From CAZOYN01 sp964584135 (GTDB lineage Bacteria; Patescibacteriota; Saccharimonadia; Saccharimonadales; UBA4665): a stretch of 13,113 bases of DNA. Made by a program: the position numbers and the translations under genes. Shown here one piece after another: positions 6,160 to 13,069 of the stretch (the stretch's first letter is position 1; each line of letters begins with the position of its first letter). Where the stretch lies: the NCBI GenBank assembly GCA_964584135.1, contig CAZOYN010000022.1, positions 1 to 13,113 on the forward strand, read 5' to 3'. The notes below the pieces were generated by a model that was given only the letters and a program-made list of their open reading frames with translations, was not told the DNA's origin and did not search any database.

Positions 6160-8034
6160 TTGCCTATGGATAAGAAACCCTTAGGCGGTAATCGAAAAGC
6201 AGCCCCCAATAACCGACGCGGCATGAAGAACGTCGGCTTTATCGCCTTAATACTGCTGTTTGGCCTGGTTATTTTTGCGGCCAGCAACCAACCCAGCCCC
6301 TTAAAAGATATCCCGCTCACGCAAGCAATCAGCAGCGCCAACAGCGGCCAGTACAGCAAAATTCTCGTTAGTGGCAACGAGCTCGATATTACCAAAAAGG
6401 GCGACAACCACTCCACGCTGCGGGCCTTTACCGACCCCAATGCCAGCCTCAAGGACGAAGGCTTAAACTACTCCAAAGTCGAGTTGAGCTATAAGTCAGT
6501 TACTACCGGCACTCCAACCTGGCTCGGTATTGCCGAAACAGTCGGTCCAGTGGTCATCATTGCCGGGCTGCTGTACTTTATGCTACGCAGTGCCCAGGGT
6601 CAGGGCAACCAGGCCTTGAGCTTTGGCAAGAGCCGCGCCCGCCTGTACGGCAACGAAAAAGACAAGGCCACCTTCCGCGACATTGCCGGCTCCGACGAGG
6701 CTAAGCAAGACCTGGAAGAAGTGGTGGAGTTCCTGAAATTCCCCAAAAAATTCGCCAGCATGGGCGCCCGCATCCCCAAGGGCGTGCTCTTAGTTGGCCC
6801 GCCTGGTACCGGTAAAACGATGTTGGCCCGGGCTGTCGCCGGCGAGGCCAATGTGCCATTCTTTAGCATTTCCGGTTCGGAATTTGTGGAAATGTTCGTG
6901 GGTGTTGGCGCCTCCCGCGTTCGCGACCTGTTTGCCAAGGCCAAAAAGAACGCCCCCTGTATTATCTTTGTGGATGAAATTGACGCCGTTGGCCGGCGCC
7001 GTGGATCTGGTATGGGCGGGGGGCATGACGAGCGCGAGCAAACGTTGAACCAGATCCTGGTCGAAATGGACGGCTTTGAACAGGGGCAGAATGTGATTGT
7101 CCTGGCCGCGACCAACCGCTCTGACGTGCTCGACCCGGCCCTCTTGCGCCCCGGCCGCTTTGACCGCCGGGTTAACATTGGCCTGCCGGACCGCAAGGAC
7201 CGCGAAGCCATACTGAAAGTGCACTTTGCCAAGAAGCCGCTGGCTAAAAACGTTGACCTCGATGCCTTGGCGGCCAAAGCGGCCGGCTCCTCGGGCGCCG
7301 ATTTAGCCAATATCGCCAATGAATCGGCCATCATTGCCGCCCGCAACAGTCATAACGAAATCACCCAACACGATGTTACCGAAGCCTTCGAGCGGGTCGC
7401 CATCGGCCCGGAACGCAAGAGCAAGGTCATGACCGAAGCCGACAAAGTCACCACCGCCTACCATGAAGCCGGCCATGCCCTCGTCGGCCACGTCTTGCCC
7501 GACAGCGACCCGGTGCACAAAGTCACCATCATCCCGCGTGGCGGCACCGGTGGCGTTACCTGGTTTATCCCGCCCGAAGACCGTGTCTTCGTCTCGCTGA
7601 TCCAGTTTAAAGACATGCTGGCCCGCGGCCTGGGCGGCCGGGTGGCCGAAGAGGTCGTCCTTGGCCACGACCGCATCACTACTGGTGCAGGCTCCGACCT
7701 GCAGGGTGCCGCCGACCTGGCCCGCGACATGGTGGTCAACCAAGGCATGGGCAAAAAGCTCCGCGACCAGGTGTTTAAAACCGATGACGGTATGATGATC
7801 GACCGTCTGGTGCACGAACGCGACTACTCCGACGAAACCGCCAAAGTTATTGATGACGAAGTCGAAAGCTTAATCACCGAGGCCGGTGTCCGGGCTCGGG
7901 CGGTCATTAAAGCTAACCTCGATAAGCTCGAAGTGCTGAAAGACCGCTTACTCGAAAAAGAAACGGTTGATGCCGACGAAGTCGCCGACGTCCTCAAAGG
8001 CGCCAAAATGCCCCAGGCCGCAGCCCTGTATTAA
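6160..8034 (+). CDS. ftsH: ATP-dependent zinc metalloprotease FtsH
   Basis: FtsH is a hexameric membrane AAA+ protease that extracts and degrades membrane and regulatory proteins. From the TTG start it has 624 residues, the usual family length (622 from ATG 6166). Order: basic N-terminus; membrane segment about 25-41; extracytoplasmic domain about 42-125; second membrane segment about 128-143; AAA+ domain with Walker A GPPGTGKT (213-220), pore-loop FVG (246-248), Walker B IIFVDEID (268-275), and the arginine segment LLRPGRFDRR (328-337); M41 protease with zinc site HEAGH (435-439) and probable third ligand Asp513 in TGAGSDLQGA. All key residues are intact. It follows tilS directly and precedes the VirD4-like ATPase gene by 32 bases. 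GGGAGG favours TTG 6160 in read-through RNA, while the TATAAT box favours a leaderless ATG 6166. Confidence 0.97.
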   Translation: MPMDKKPLGGNRKAAPNNRRGMKNVGFIALILLFGLVIFAASNQPSPLKDIPLTQAISSANSGQYSKILVSGNELDITKKGDNHSTLRAFTDPNASLKDEGLNYSKVELSYKSVTTGTPTWLGIAETVGPVVIIAGLLYFMLRSAQGQGNQALSFGKSRARLYGNEKDKATFRDIAGSDEAKQDLEEVVEFLKFPKKFASMGARIPKGVLLVGPPGTGKTMLARAVAGEANVPFFSISGSEFVEMFVGVGASRVRDLFAKAKKNAPCIIFVDEIDAVGRRRGSGMGGGHDEREQTLNQILVEMDGFEQGQNVIVLAATNRSDVLDPALLRPGRFDRRVNIGLPDRKDREAILKVHFAKKPLAKNVDLDALAAKAAGSSGADLANIANESAIIAARNSHNEITQHDVTEAFERVAIGPERKSKVMTEADKVTTAYHEAGHALVGHVLPDSDPVHKVTIIPRGGTGGVTWFIPPEDRVFVSLIQFKDMLARGLGGRVAEEVVLGHDRITTGAGSDLQGAADLARDMVVNQGMGKKLRDQVFKTDDGMMIDRLVHERDYSDETAKVIDDEVESLITEAGVRARAVIKANLDKLEVLKDRLLEKETVDADEVADVLKGAKMPQAAALY

Positions 8035-8066
8035 GCTACTGAAAGATGAGACAATAAAAGGTACGG

Positions 8067-10604
8067 ATGGGTAGTATTTCTTCAATTGCAGAAGCCGCTG
8101 GGTCAGAAGGCGTGGTGCTTCTGCTGCAAGTGCCGCGGACCAATGATAAAAAAGAGTTGGCTGCCGAGCAGATGTTTGCCAGCTTACATGGCTTGCTCAC
8201 GCTACCATCACACAAATTATTACAGGCCGCAAAACGCGAGCGGCTAAGCTTTGAAATCGCCGTCCTTAAAAAACGCATCGGCTTTTACGTCTGGGTGCCG
8301 GAGTATTTAAAGAGCTTTGTCGAAGAACAGATCTATGCCCAGTACCCCAGCGTCCAAATCAGCGAGGTCGTGGATTATTCCATGACAGCTGATGCCAGCT
8401 ACGCCACCAACCTAATGACCGAATTAAAACTGATGTACAACGACGCCCTGCCGATCAAAACCTTCCAGAGTTTTGAAGTTGACCCGCTGGCGGCCATTAC
8501 GGCCGCCCTAGCTAAATTTGAAGATGACGAAGAGGCTTGGATCCAACTGGTGTTACGGCCGGCGGCTAGCAACTGGCATAAGAAGAGCGAACGCTACATT
8601 GCCGGCTTACGCGGCAAAACCAGGGGCGGTACCAGTGGTTTGTTGAGCGCACTTTGGGCGCCCCCCGAGCATAGTGGTGGCGAAGCCGTCAAGCTCACCG
8701 AGTACGAAACCGCCCGGGCTGGCGGGGCAGAAGAGAAGAGCCACAAATTGGCCTTTGAAAGCTCGGTGCGCATCGTCTACCGTGGGCCGCTGCCAGCCCC
8801 GCAAGCCAAACTGCGCCTGCAATCGATCATCGCCAGCTATAAACAGTTCAATACCACCTATTTAAACGGTTTTGAACAGCGGCGTACCACCGAGACTGCT
8901 GCCCAGCTGGCATATTACCGGGCTCGTGAACTCAACAAGCGCTGCCTGATTTTTAATATCGAAGAAATCGCCACGCTCTACCACTTGCCGCACACCAACG
9001 TTGAAACACCTTATATTTTATGGGCCTTGGCCCAGACTGCCGAACCACCGGCCAATTTGCCCATCGTTGCCGAAACCTACCAACCGGATATTAGCCCAAT
9101 TGCGGCCACTAATTTCCGCGGCCACAACACAATGTTCGGCTTGCCACGCGTTGACCGCGGCCGGCACCTGTACGTCATTGGCCAGACTGGCGTTGGTAAA
9201 TCAGGCCTCCTGGAGCTGTTAACCATCTCGGACATCTATAGCCCGTACGGCTTTGCGGTCATCGACCCCCACGGGGATTACGCGCTCAGCATCTTGCACC
9301 GGATTCCGCCCGAGCGGGCTAAAGACGTGATTTACTTCAACCCGGCCGACACCGACTTCCCAATTGCCTTCAACCCCATGGAAGTGCCCGACCCCAAGCT
9401 CAAAACGCACACCGTATCCGAGCTAATTGGTGTTTTAAAACGGATGTTTGAGTCCTGGGGCCCCCGCCTTGAGTATATATTGCGCTACAGCCTGCTGGCG
9501 CTGCTCGATTACCCCGATGCCACCATGCTGGACATCACGCGGATATTAACCGATAAGAAATTCCGGCAAGAAGTGCTCAAATACGTCGAAGACCCGGTGG
9601 TGCGCAATTTCTGGACCATCGAATTTGCCAGCTGGAACGACAAATTTGCCGCCGAAGCCGTCGCCCCGGTACTCAACAAAGTCGGCGCCTTCACGGCCAA
9701 CCCACTGGTGCGCAACATCATCGGCCAGCCTAAGAGCAGCTTTAATATCCGGGCGATTATGGACCAGCGCAAAATCCTGATCGTGAACCTGTCGCGCGGA
9801 CTAGTCGGCGAAGATAATGCGGCGCTGCTGGGCGCTTTGCTGGTGACTAAAATTCAGCTTGGTGCCATGAGTCGGGCCGACGTCCCGGCTAGCGAGCGCT
9901 TGCCGTTTTATTTGTACGTGGACGAATTCCAGAACTTCGCCACCGATAGTTTTGCCGTCATTTTAAGTGAGGCCCGCAAGTACGGCCTCAACCTGACGGT
10001 GGCCAACCAATATATTGCCCAGATGTCACAAGAGGTCAAAGACGCGGTCTTCGGTAACGTTGGCTCAATCATCTCTTTTCGCATGGGAGCTGATGATGCC
10101 CGCAGCATGCAGCGTTACTTTGAGCCAAAATTCGAGGAATATGACCTAGTCCACATGCATAACCGCCACTTTGTGATCAGCATGACCATTGAAGGCGAGA
10201 AAGTCCCGGCCTTTTCGGCCATCACTGTCAACCTGCCAACCCACCAGTTTGACGAAACCGCCAATATTATTGAACGTTCGCGGGGCGAATATTCGGTCAC
10301 CAAGGAGTTCGTGGAGCGCTATGTGGGTGAGCGTTACTTGCTCAGTGCCCCGGGCAAGTTAGAAGCCGAGCGGGGGGCTCTGCCCACAAAAGCCACGCCT
10401 GCTGTGGCAGCTGCTCCAGCTAAACCAGCAGAGCCGCCAACCCCCCAACAAGTCGCCACGGCTGTTGGTCATGCAGCCATCGTCCCAGAAATTGATAAAC
10501 CAAAGCGTAAACGGACTCGCCGCCGTAAGCACCATACAGCGGCTACCCCCACCCAGCCAGGTGTCGGAGACATAACTGACGGCGGAATCATTCACTTAAA
10601 GTAG
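8067..10604 (+). CDS. VirD4/TraG/HerA-like type IV secretion ATPase
   Basis: 845 residues. Residues 1-340 form an N-terminal domain without membrane segments that I know only as lineage-typical (VVLLLQVPR near 16-24, then AAEQMFASLHG at 32-42). Residues 360-725 are a RecA-fold motor of the VirD4/TraG/HerA (DUF87) type: Walker A GQTGVGKS (372-379), IDPHGD (399-404), IVNLSRG (572-578), Walker B YLYVDEFQNF (615-624), and ARKYGLNLTVANQY (636-649), the sensor region. Residues 770-845 are a Pro/Ala-rich linker ending in a very basic KPKRKRTRRRKHH patch (811-823) likely to bind nucleic acid or acidic lipid. Such proteins pump DNA or protein as hexamers. No other secretion or relaxase gene is in the window. 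A weak AAAAGG lies 5 bases before the ATG. Family is sure; cargo unknown. Confidence 0.88.
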   Translation: MGSISSIAEAAGSEGVVLLLQVPRTNDKKELAAEQMFASLHGLLTLPSHKLLQAAKRERLSFEIAVLKKRIGFYVWVPEYLKSFVEEQIYAQYPSVQISEVVDYSMTADASYATNLMTELKLMYNDALPIKTFQSFEVDPLAAITAALAKFEDDEEAWIQLVLRPAASNWHKKSERYIAGLRGKTRGGTSGLLSALWAPPEHSGGEAVKLTEYETARAGGAEEKSHKLAFESSVRIVYRGPLPAPQAKLRLQSIIASYKQFNTTYLNGFEQRRTTETAAQLAYYRARELNKRCLIFNIEEIATLYHLPHTNVETPYILWALAQTAEPPANLPIVAETYQPDISPIAATNFRGHNTMFGLPRVDRGRHLYVIGQTGVGKSGLLELLTISDIYSPYGFAVIDPHGDYALSILHRIPPERAKDVIYFNPADTDFPIAFNPMEVPDPKLKTHTVSELIGVLKRMFESWGPRLEYILRYSLLALLDYPDATMLDITRILTDKKFRQEVLKYVEDPVVRNFWTIEFASWNDKFAAEAVAPVLNKVGAFTANPLVRNIIGQPKSSFNIRAIMDQRKILIVNLSRGLVGEDNAALLGALLVTKIQLGAMSRADVPASERLPFYLYVDEFQNFATDSFAVILSEARKYGLNLTVANQYIAQMSQEVKDAVFGNVGSIISFRMGADDARSMQRYFEPKFEEYDLVHMHNRHFVISMTIEGEKVPAFSAITVNLPTHQFDETANIIERSRGEYSVTKEFVERYVGERYLLSAPGKLEAERGALPTKATPAVAAAPAKPAEPPTPQQVATAVGHAAIVPEIDKPKRKRTRRRKHHTAATPTQPGVGDITDGGIIHLK

Positions 10605-10619
10605 CAGCTATTTTATACT
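10591..10619 (+). promoter_or_regulatory. Promoter of murJ, near-leaderless
   Basis: TTCACT (10591-10596, 4 of 6, inside the last codons of the ATPase gene) and TATACT (10614-10619, 5 of 6) are 17 bases apart. The expected start is near 10626, 3 bases before the ATG at 10629; no Shine-Dalgarno is visible. Confidence 0.55.
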
Positions 10620-10627
10620 AGTAGCTG
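10605..10627 (+). repeat. Inverted repeat flanking the murJ -10 box
   Basis: CAGCTA (10605-10610) is the exact reverse complement of TAGCTG (10622-10627); a T-G wobble could extend it by one. The 11-base middle contains TATACT. It begins right after the ATPase TAG stop. It could be an operator or a small hairpin; six base pairs can arise by chance. Confidence 0.35.
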
Positions 10628-10628
10628 A

Positions 10629-12224
10629 ATGAACCCCACTGCCCCGGTTGAAAAAAAGCGGCGTCTCAGCGTGGGCAACGTCGCTGTCCTGTTAATTGCT
10701 ACCTCCCTGGCTGGCCAGGTGCTTGGTTTTTTACGAACCAAACTGGTAAATGGAAACTTTCCGGTCACCGGCCCCCACAGCACCGACGCTTACTTTGCCG
10801 CCTTTAGCATCCCTGACTTTTTCTTTTTCACCCTAGCGGCCGGTGCCTTGGGTGTGGCTTTCATGCCGGTACTATCCGATCACTTGTTAAAGAATGACCG
10901 GAAAGGGGTCTGGGAACTATCGGCCAGCCTGTTGAACTTTCTGGCGATTATTATGGGCCTGGTTGGCCTGGTGATGCTCCTGTTTGCCCCCGAGCTGATT
11001 AAATATATCGTCGCGCCCAACCTCGGCGCCGCGCAGCAACATACCGCCGTGATTATCATGCGCTTCCTGGCCTTTAACCCCTTGCTGTTCACCATTTCTG
11101 GTGTGCTTACCAGTGTCCAGCAGACCATGGGCCGCTTCTTTTTTTATGCCATCGCGCCACTGTTTTATAACCTCTCGATCATCGCCAGCATCTACATCTT
11201 TAAATACAACATCGGGCTGGTTGGCCTGGGCATTGGGGCATTCATTGGCGCGGTTTTACAACTTTTAGTGGTGGCTTTTGGCTCATCCAAGCTGAACTTC
11301 CACTGGCGGCCACACATTAACTGGAACAGTAACGAGTTCCGCCTGATTTTGCGCAACTTGCCGCCGCGCTCATTGGACCAGGGTATCGACCAGGTGGAAA
11401 ACATTGTTGAAACACACATTGCCTCGGGCTTGGGTAGCGGTAGCATTAGCTACTACAGTAATGCCTACACCCTGGCTACAGCCCCAATCTTGCTGATTGG
11501 TACGGCTATTTCAACGGCCGCCTTTCCGCGGCTGAACCTGCGCCTCAGCCAAGGCCGTCCGGACCTGTTCCGCCAGGACTTTCTACATATCCTGCGGGCC
11601 ATGATCTGGATTAGTGCGCCGCTGGTGGTCATCTGTTTTTTCTCGCGTGGCTACCTGTCGCGCCTGATCTTTGCCCGTGGTAACTTCCAAATTGCTAATA
11701 TCTTTGGTTTTCTCACCCTGGCTATCTTTTTCCGTATCATTTACGCCATTGTCTCGCGGTGGTTTTATGCCCAAAAAGACACCCGGACACCGCTGTACGT
11801 ATCGATTTTCACCATTGCCCTGAACATTTTTCTGGCCTACACGCTGACCCGGCCGGGTGGTTATGGGGTCGCTGGGCTGGCGTTGGCCCAATCAATCGTG
11901 GCTATGGTGGAAGTCTTTATCCTGGCGGTGATCATGCTACTGCGCGACCATAAGCTGTTTGACGCTGAGTTCTGGGGCGGACTGTGGCGGATTGCTTCGG
12001 TATCCGGCTTTAGCGTGGTCGCCGGCTTTATTATGATTACGCTCTACCCACTCGGGGCCCATGACCGTGGTATTGTGACGCTCGGCAGCAAACTGCTGTT
12101 TATCACAGCCGTAACCTTTGGCGTGCATATTGGTGTCTCCGCCCTGTTTGACCTAGATGAGGTAAAGCCGCTCTTCCGTCGGCTGCGTAAGCTGGCACTT
12201 AAACCGGTGAAACTCGACGTATAA
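10629..12224 (+). CDS. murJ: MurJ/MviN-family lipid II flippase
   Basis: MurJ moves lipid-linked peptidoglycan precursor (lipid II) across the membrane. The 531-residue protein is strongly hydrophobic with about 14 membrane segments. It shows the family signatures DAYFAAFSIP with GALGVAFMP (residues 53-62, 72-80), NPLLFTISGVL (150-160), YYSNAYTLATAP (275-286), and the FYAQKDTRTP motif (379-388), with a basic C-terminal end. Compared with my recollection of E. coli MurJ, Arg36 and Asp53 match essential Arg24 and Asp39, but the positions of Arg18, Arg52, Arg270 and Glu273 hold uncharged residues (Gln30, Phe66, and the Ala/Tyr/Leu region 279-284). The ATG at 10629 fits the basic start and the promoter. 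It lies 24 bases after the ATPase gene. Membership in the MurJ/MOP superfamily is clear; transport of lipid II is inferred. Confidence 0.92.
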   Translation: MNPTAPVEKKRRLSVGNVAVLLIATSLAGQVLGFLRTKLVNGNFPVTGPHSTDAYFAAFSIPDFFFFTLAAGALGVAFMPVLSDHLLKNDRKGVWELSASLLNFLAIIMGLVGLVMLLFAPELIKYIVAPNLGAAQQHTAVIIMRFLAFNPLLFTISGVLTSVQQTMGRFFFYAIAPLFYNLSIIASIYIFKYNIGLVGLGIGAFIGAVLQLLVVAFGSSKLNFHWRPHINWNSNEFRLILRNLPPRSLDQGIDQVENIVETHIASGLGSGSISYYSNAYTLATAPILLIGTAISTAAFPRLNLRLSQGRPDLFRQDFLHILRAMIWISAPLVVICFFSRGYLSRLIFARGNFQIANIFGFLTLAIFFRIIYAIVSRWFYAQKDTRTPLYVSIFTIALNIFLAYTLTRPGGYGVAGLALAQSIVAMVEVFILAVIMLLRDHKLFDAEFWGGLWRIASVSGFSVVAGFIMITLYPLGAHDRGIVTLGSKLLFITAVTFGVHIGVSALFDLDEVKPLFRRLRKLALKPVKLDV

Positions 12225-12290
12225 ACCTTATTTTGTAACATTTAAGAAAAATTTAAGAATTTCTGGAGGGCTTCGGTATATAATGGGGCC
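12225..12290 (+). repeat. murJ-radC intergenic region with tandem TTTAAGAA copies
   Basis: The 66-base gap holds two copies of TTTAAGAA (12241-12248 and 12252-12259) with an 11-base period, close to one helical turn, just upstream of the radC -10 box. They may be a regulator or UP-element site, or simple AT-rich drift. I see no intrinsic terminator here. Confidence 0.4.
12279..12284 (+). promoter_or_regulatory. -10 box (TATAAT) of radC, leaderless
   Basis: A perfect TATAAT ends 6 bases before the ATG at 12291, so the mRNA should start at or next to the start codon. A -35 is poor at 16-18 bases (TTAAGA at 12253 would be 20 away). GGAGGG at 12265-12270 is too far from the ATG to act as its ribosome site. 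Confidence 0.55.
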
Positions 12291-13061
12291 ATGTTAGAGA
12301 CGCTGCAGCGCACCTATAGCCTTACCGACCATGACTTGGTCTTTAACGACCAGCCAGAGGCCCAGTACGTCCTGCGGGTTAAAGATTTACCCGACCAAGA
12401 AAAGCCACGCGAAAAACTGCTGGAACTGGGGCCAACCCACCTGTCCCTGGCCGAGCTAGTGGCCATTGTCTGGGGCGTTGGCAACAAAAATGAAGACGTC
12501 TTAGCCATGGCTCGGCGGACCCTCAAAGAGTACGGCGAAAAAACTATTGGCAACGAGCGTAACCCGCAGCGCCTTAGTGAGGCTGCTGGCATCCCGCTTA
12601 CCAAAGCCTCGCAACTGGTTGCCGGTTTTGAACTTGGCCGACGTTTCTATGCCACCCAAGCCGGCCGCCCGGTCCAGGTCCGTACGGCCAAGCAAGCCTT
12701 TCAATACCTCAAAGACATGGGCGAGGGCGCCAAAGAACAGCTCCGCGGCCTCTACCTCAACAGCCGCTACCAAGTTATCCATGACGAAGTTATTTCTATC
12801 GGCAGCCTAACTTCGAATGTCGTGCATCCCCGCGAGGTATTCCAGCCGGCTATCGAGCGCGGTGGCGTGGCAATTATCTTGGCCCACAACCATCCGTCCG
12901 GCCGTTTGGAACCCACCACGGCCGACATCGACATTACCGAGCAACTCATCAGCGCCGGCCAGGTATTAGGTATTGAGTTGCTTGACCACCTCATTATTGT
13001 GCCGGGCAAGTACACCAGCGTCATGGACTGCCTCCCTGGTGAGCGTTCATTTAAGGAGTAG
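12291..13061 (+). CDS. radC: RadC family JAB/MPN-domain protein
   Basis: 256 residues. A ~25-residue N-terminal extension precedes the RadC start (RVKDLPDQEKPREKLLELG, 29-47). A helix-hairpin-helix-like region follows (about 50-118; LSLAELVAIVWGVG, and AAGIPLTKASQLVAGFELGRR-type sequence), then the JAB metalloprotease-fold domain (125-250). Metal-site residues are visible: Glu166, His199 and His201 in AHNHPSG (198-204), and Asp212; the usual Ser of the PSxxD part is Thr209. RadC was once linked to DNA repair, but this rests on misassigned mutants and its role is unsettled; relatives occur on mobile elements and chromosomes. The ATG at 12291 sits 6 bases after a TATAAT box. lepA starts 8 bases after its stop, with the lepA Shine-Dalgarno inside the radC end. 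Confidence 0.93.
   Translation: MLETLQRTYSLTDHDLVFNDQPEAQYVLRVKDLPDQEKPREKLLELGPTHLSLAELVAIVWGVGNKNEDVLAMARRTLKEYGEKTIGNERNPQRLSEAAGIPLTKASQLVAGFELGRRFYATQAGRPVQVRTAKQAFQYLKDMGEGAKEQLRGLYLNSRYQVIHDEVISIGSLTSNVVHPREVFQPAIERGGVAIILAHNHPSGRLEPTTADIDITEQLISAGQVLGIELLDHLIIVPGKYTSVMDCLPGERSFKE
13053..13058 (+). promoter_or_regulatory. Shine-Dalgarno sequence of lepA
   Basis: AAGGAG in the last codons of radC lies 11 bases before the lepA ATG at 13070. It is one of the few clear Shine-Dalgarno sites in the window, fitting a gene read from an upstream promoter. Confidence 0.65.
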
Positions 13062-13069
13062 TGGGTCTC

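Noticed and set aside
5883..6452. 189-codon open frame antisense to the tilS end and ftsH start
   Set aside because: It spans two well-supported genes and their promoter on the other strand, and its translation resembles no family.
6600..7346. 248-codon open frame antisense to the ftsH AAA+ domain
   Set aside because: Ser/Arg/Pro-rich shadow of conserved coding sequence with no initiation signals.
7303..7815. 170-codon open frame antisense to ftsH
   Set aside because: Mirror image of the GC-rich, conserved ftsH protease domain; its translation is low-complexity Gly/Val/Asp sequence and it has no promoter or ribosome site.
8607..8865. Short open frames on both strands within the ATPase gene
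   Set aside because: They lie wholly inside the 845-residue gene, have no start signals and resemble no protein.
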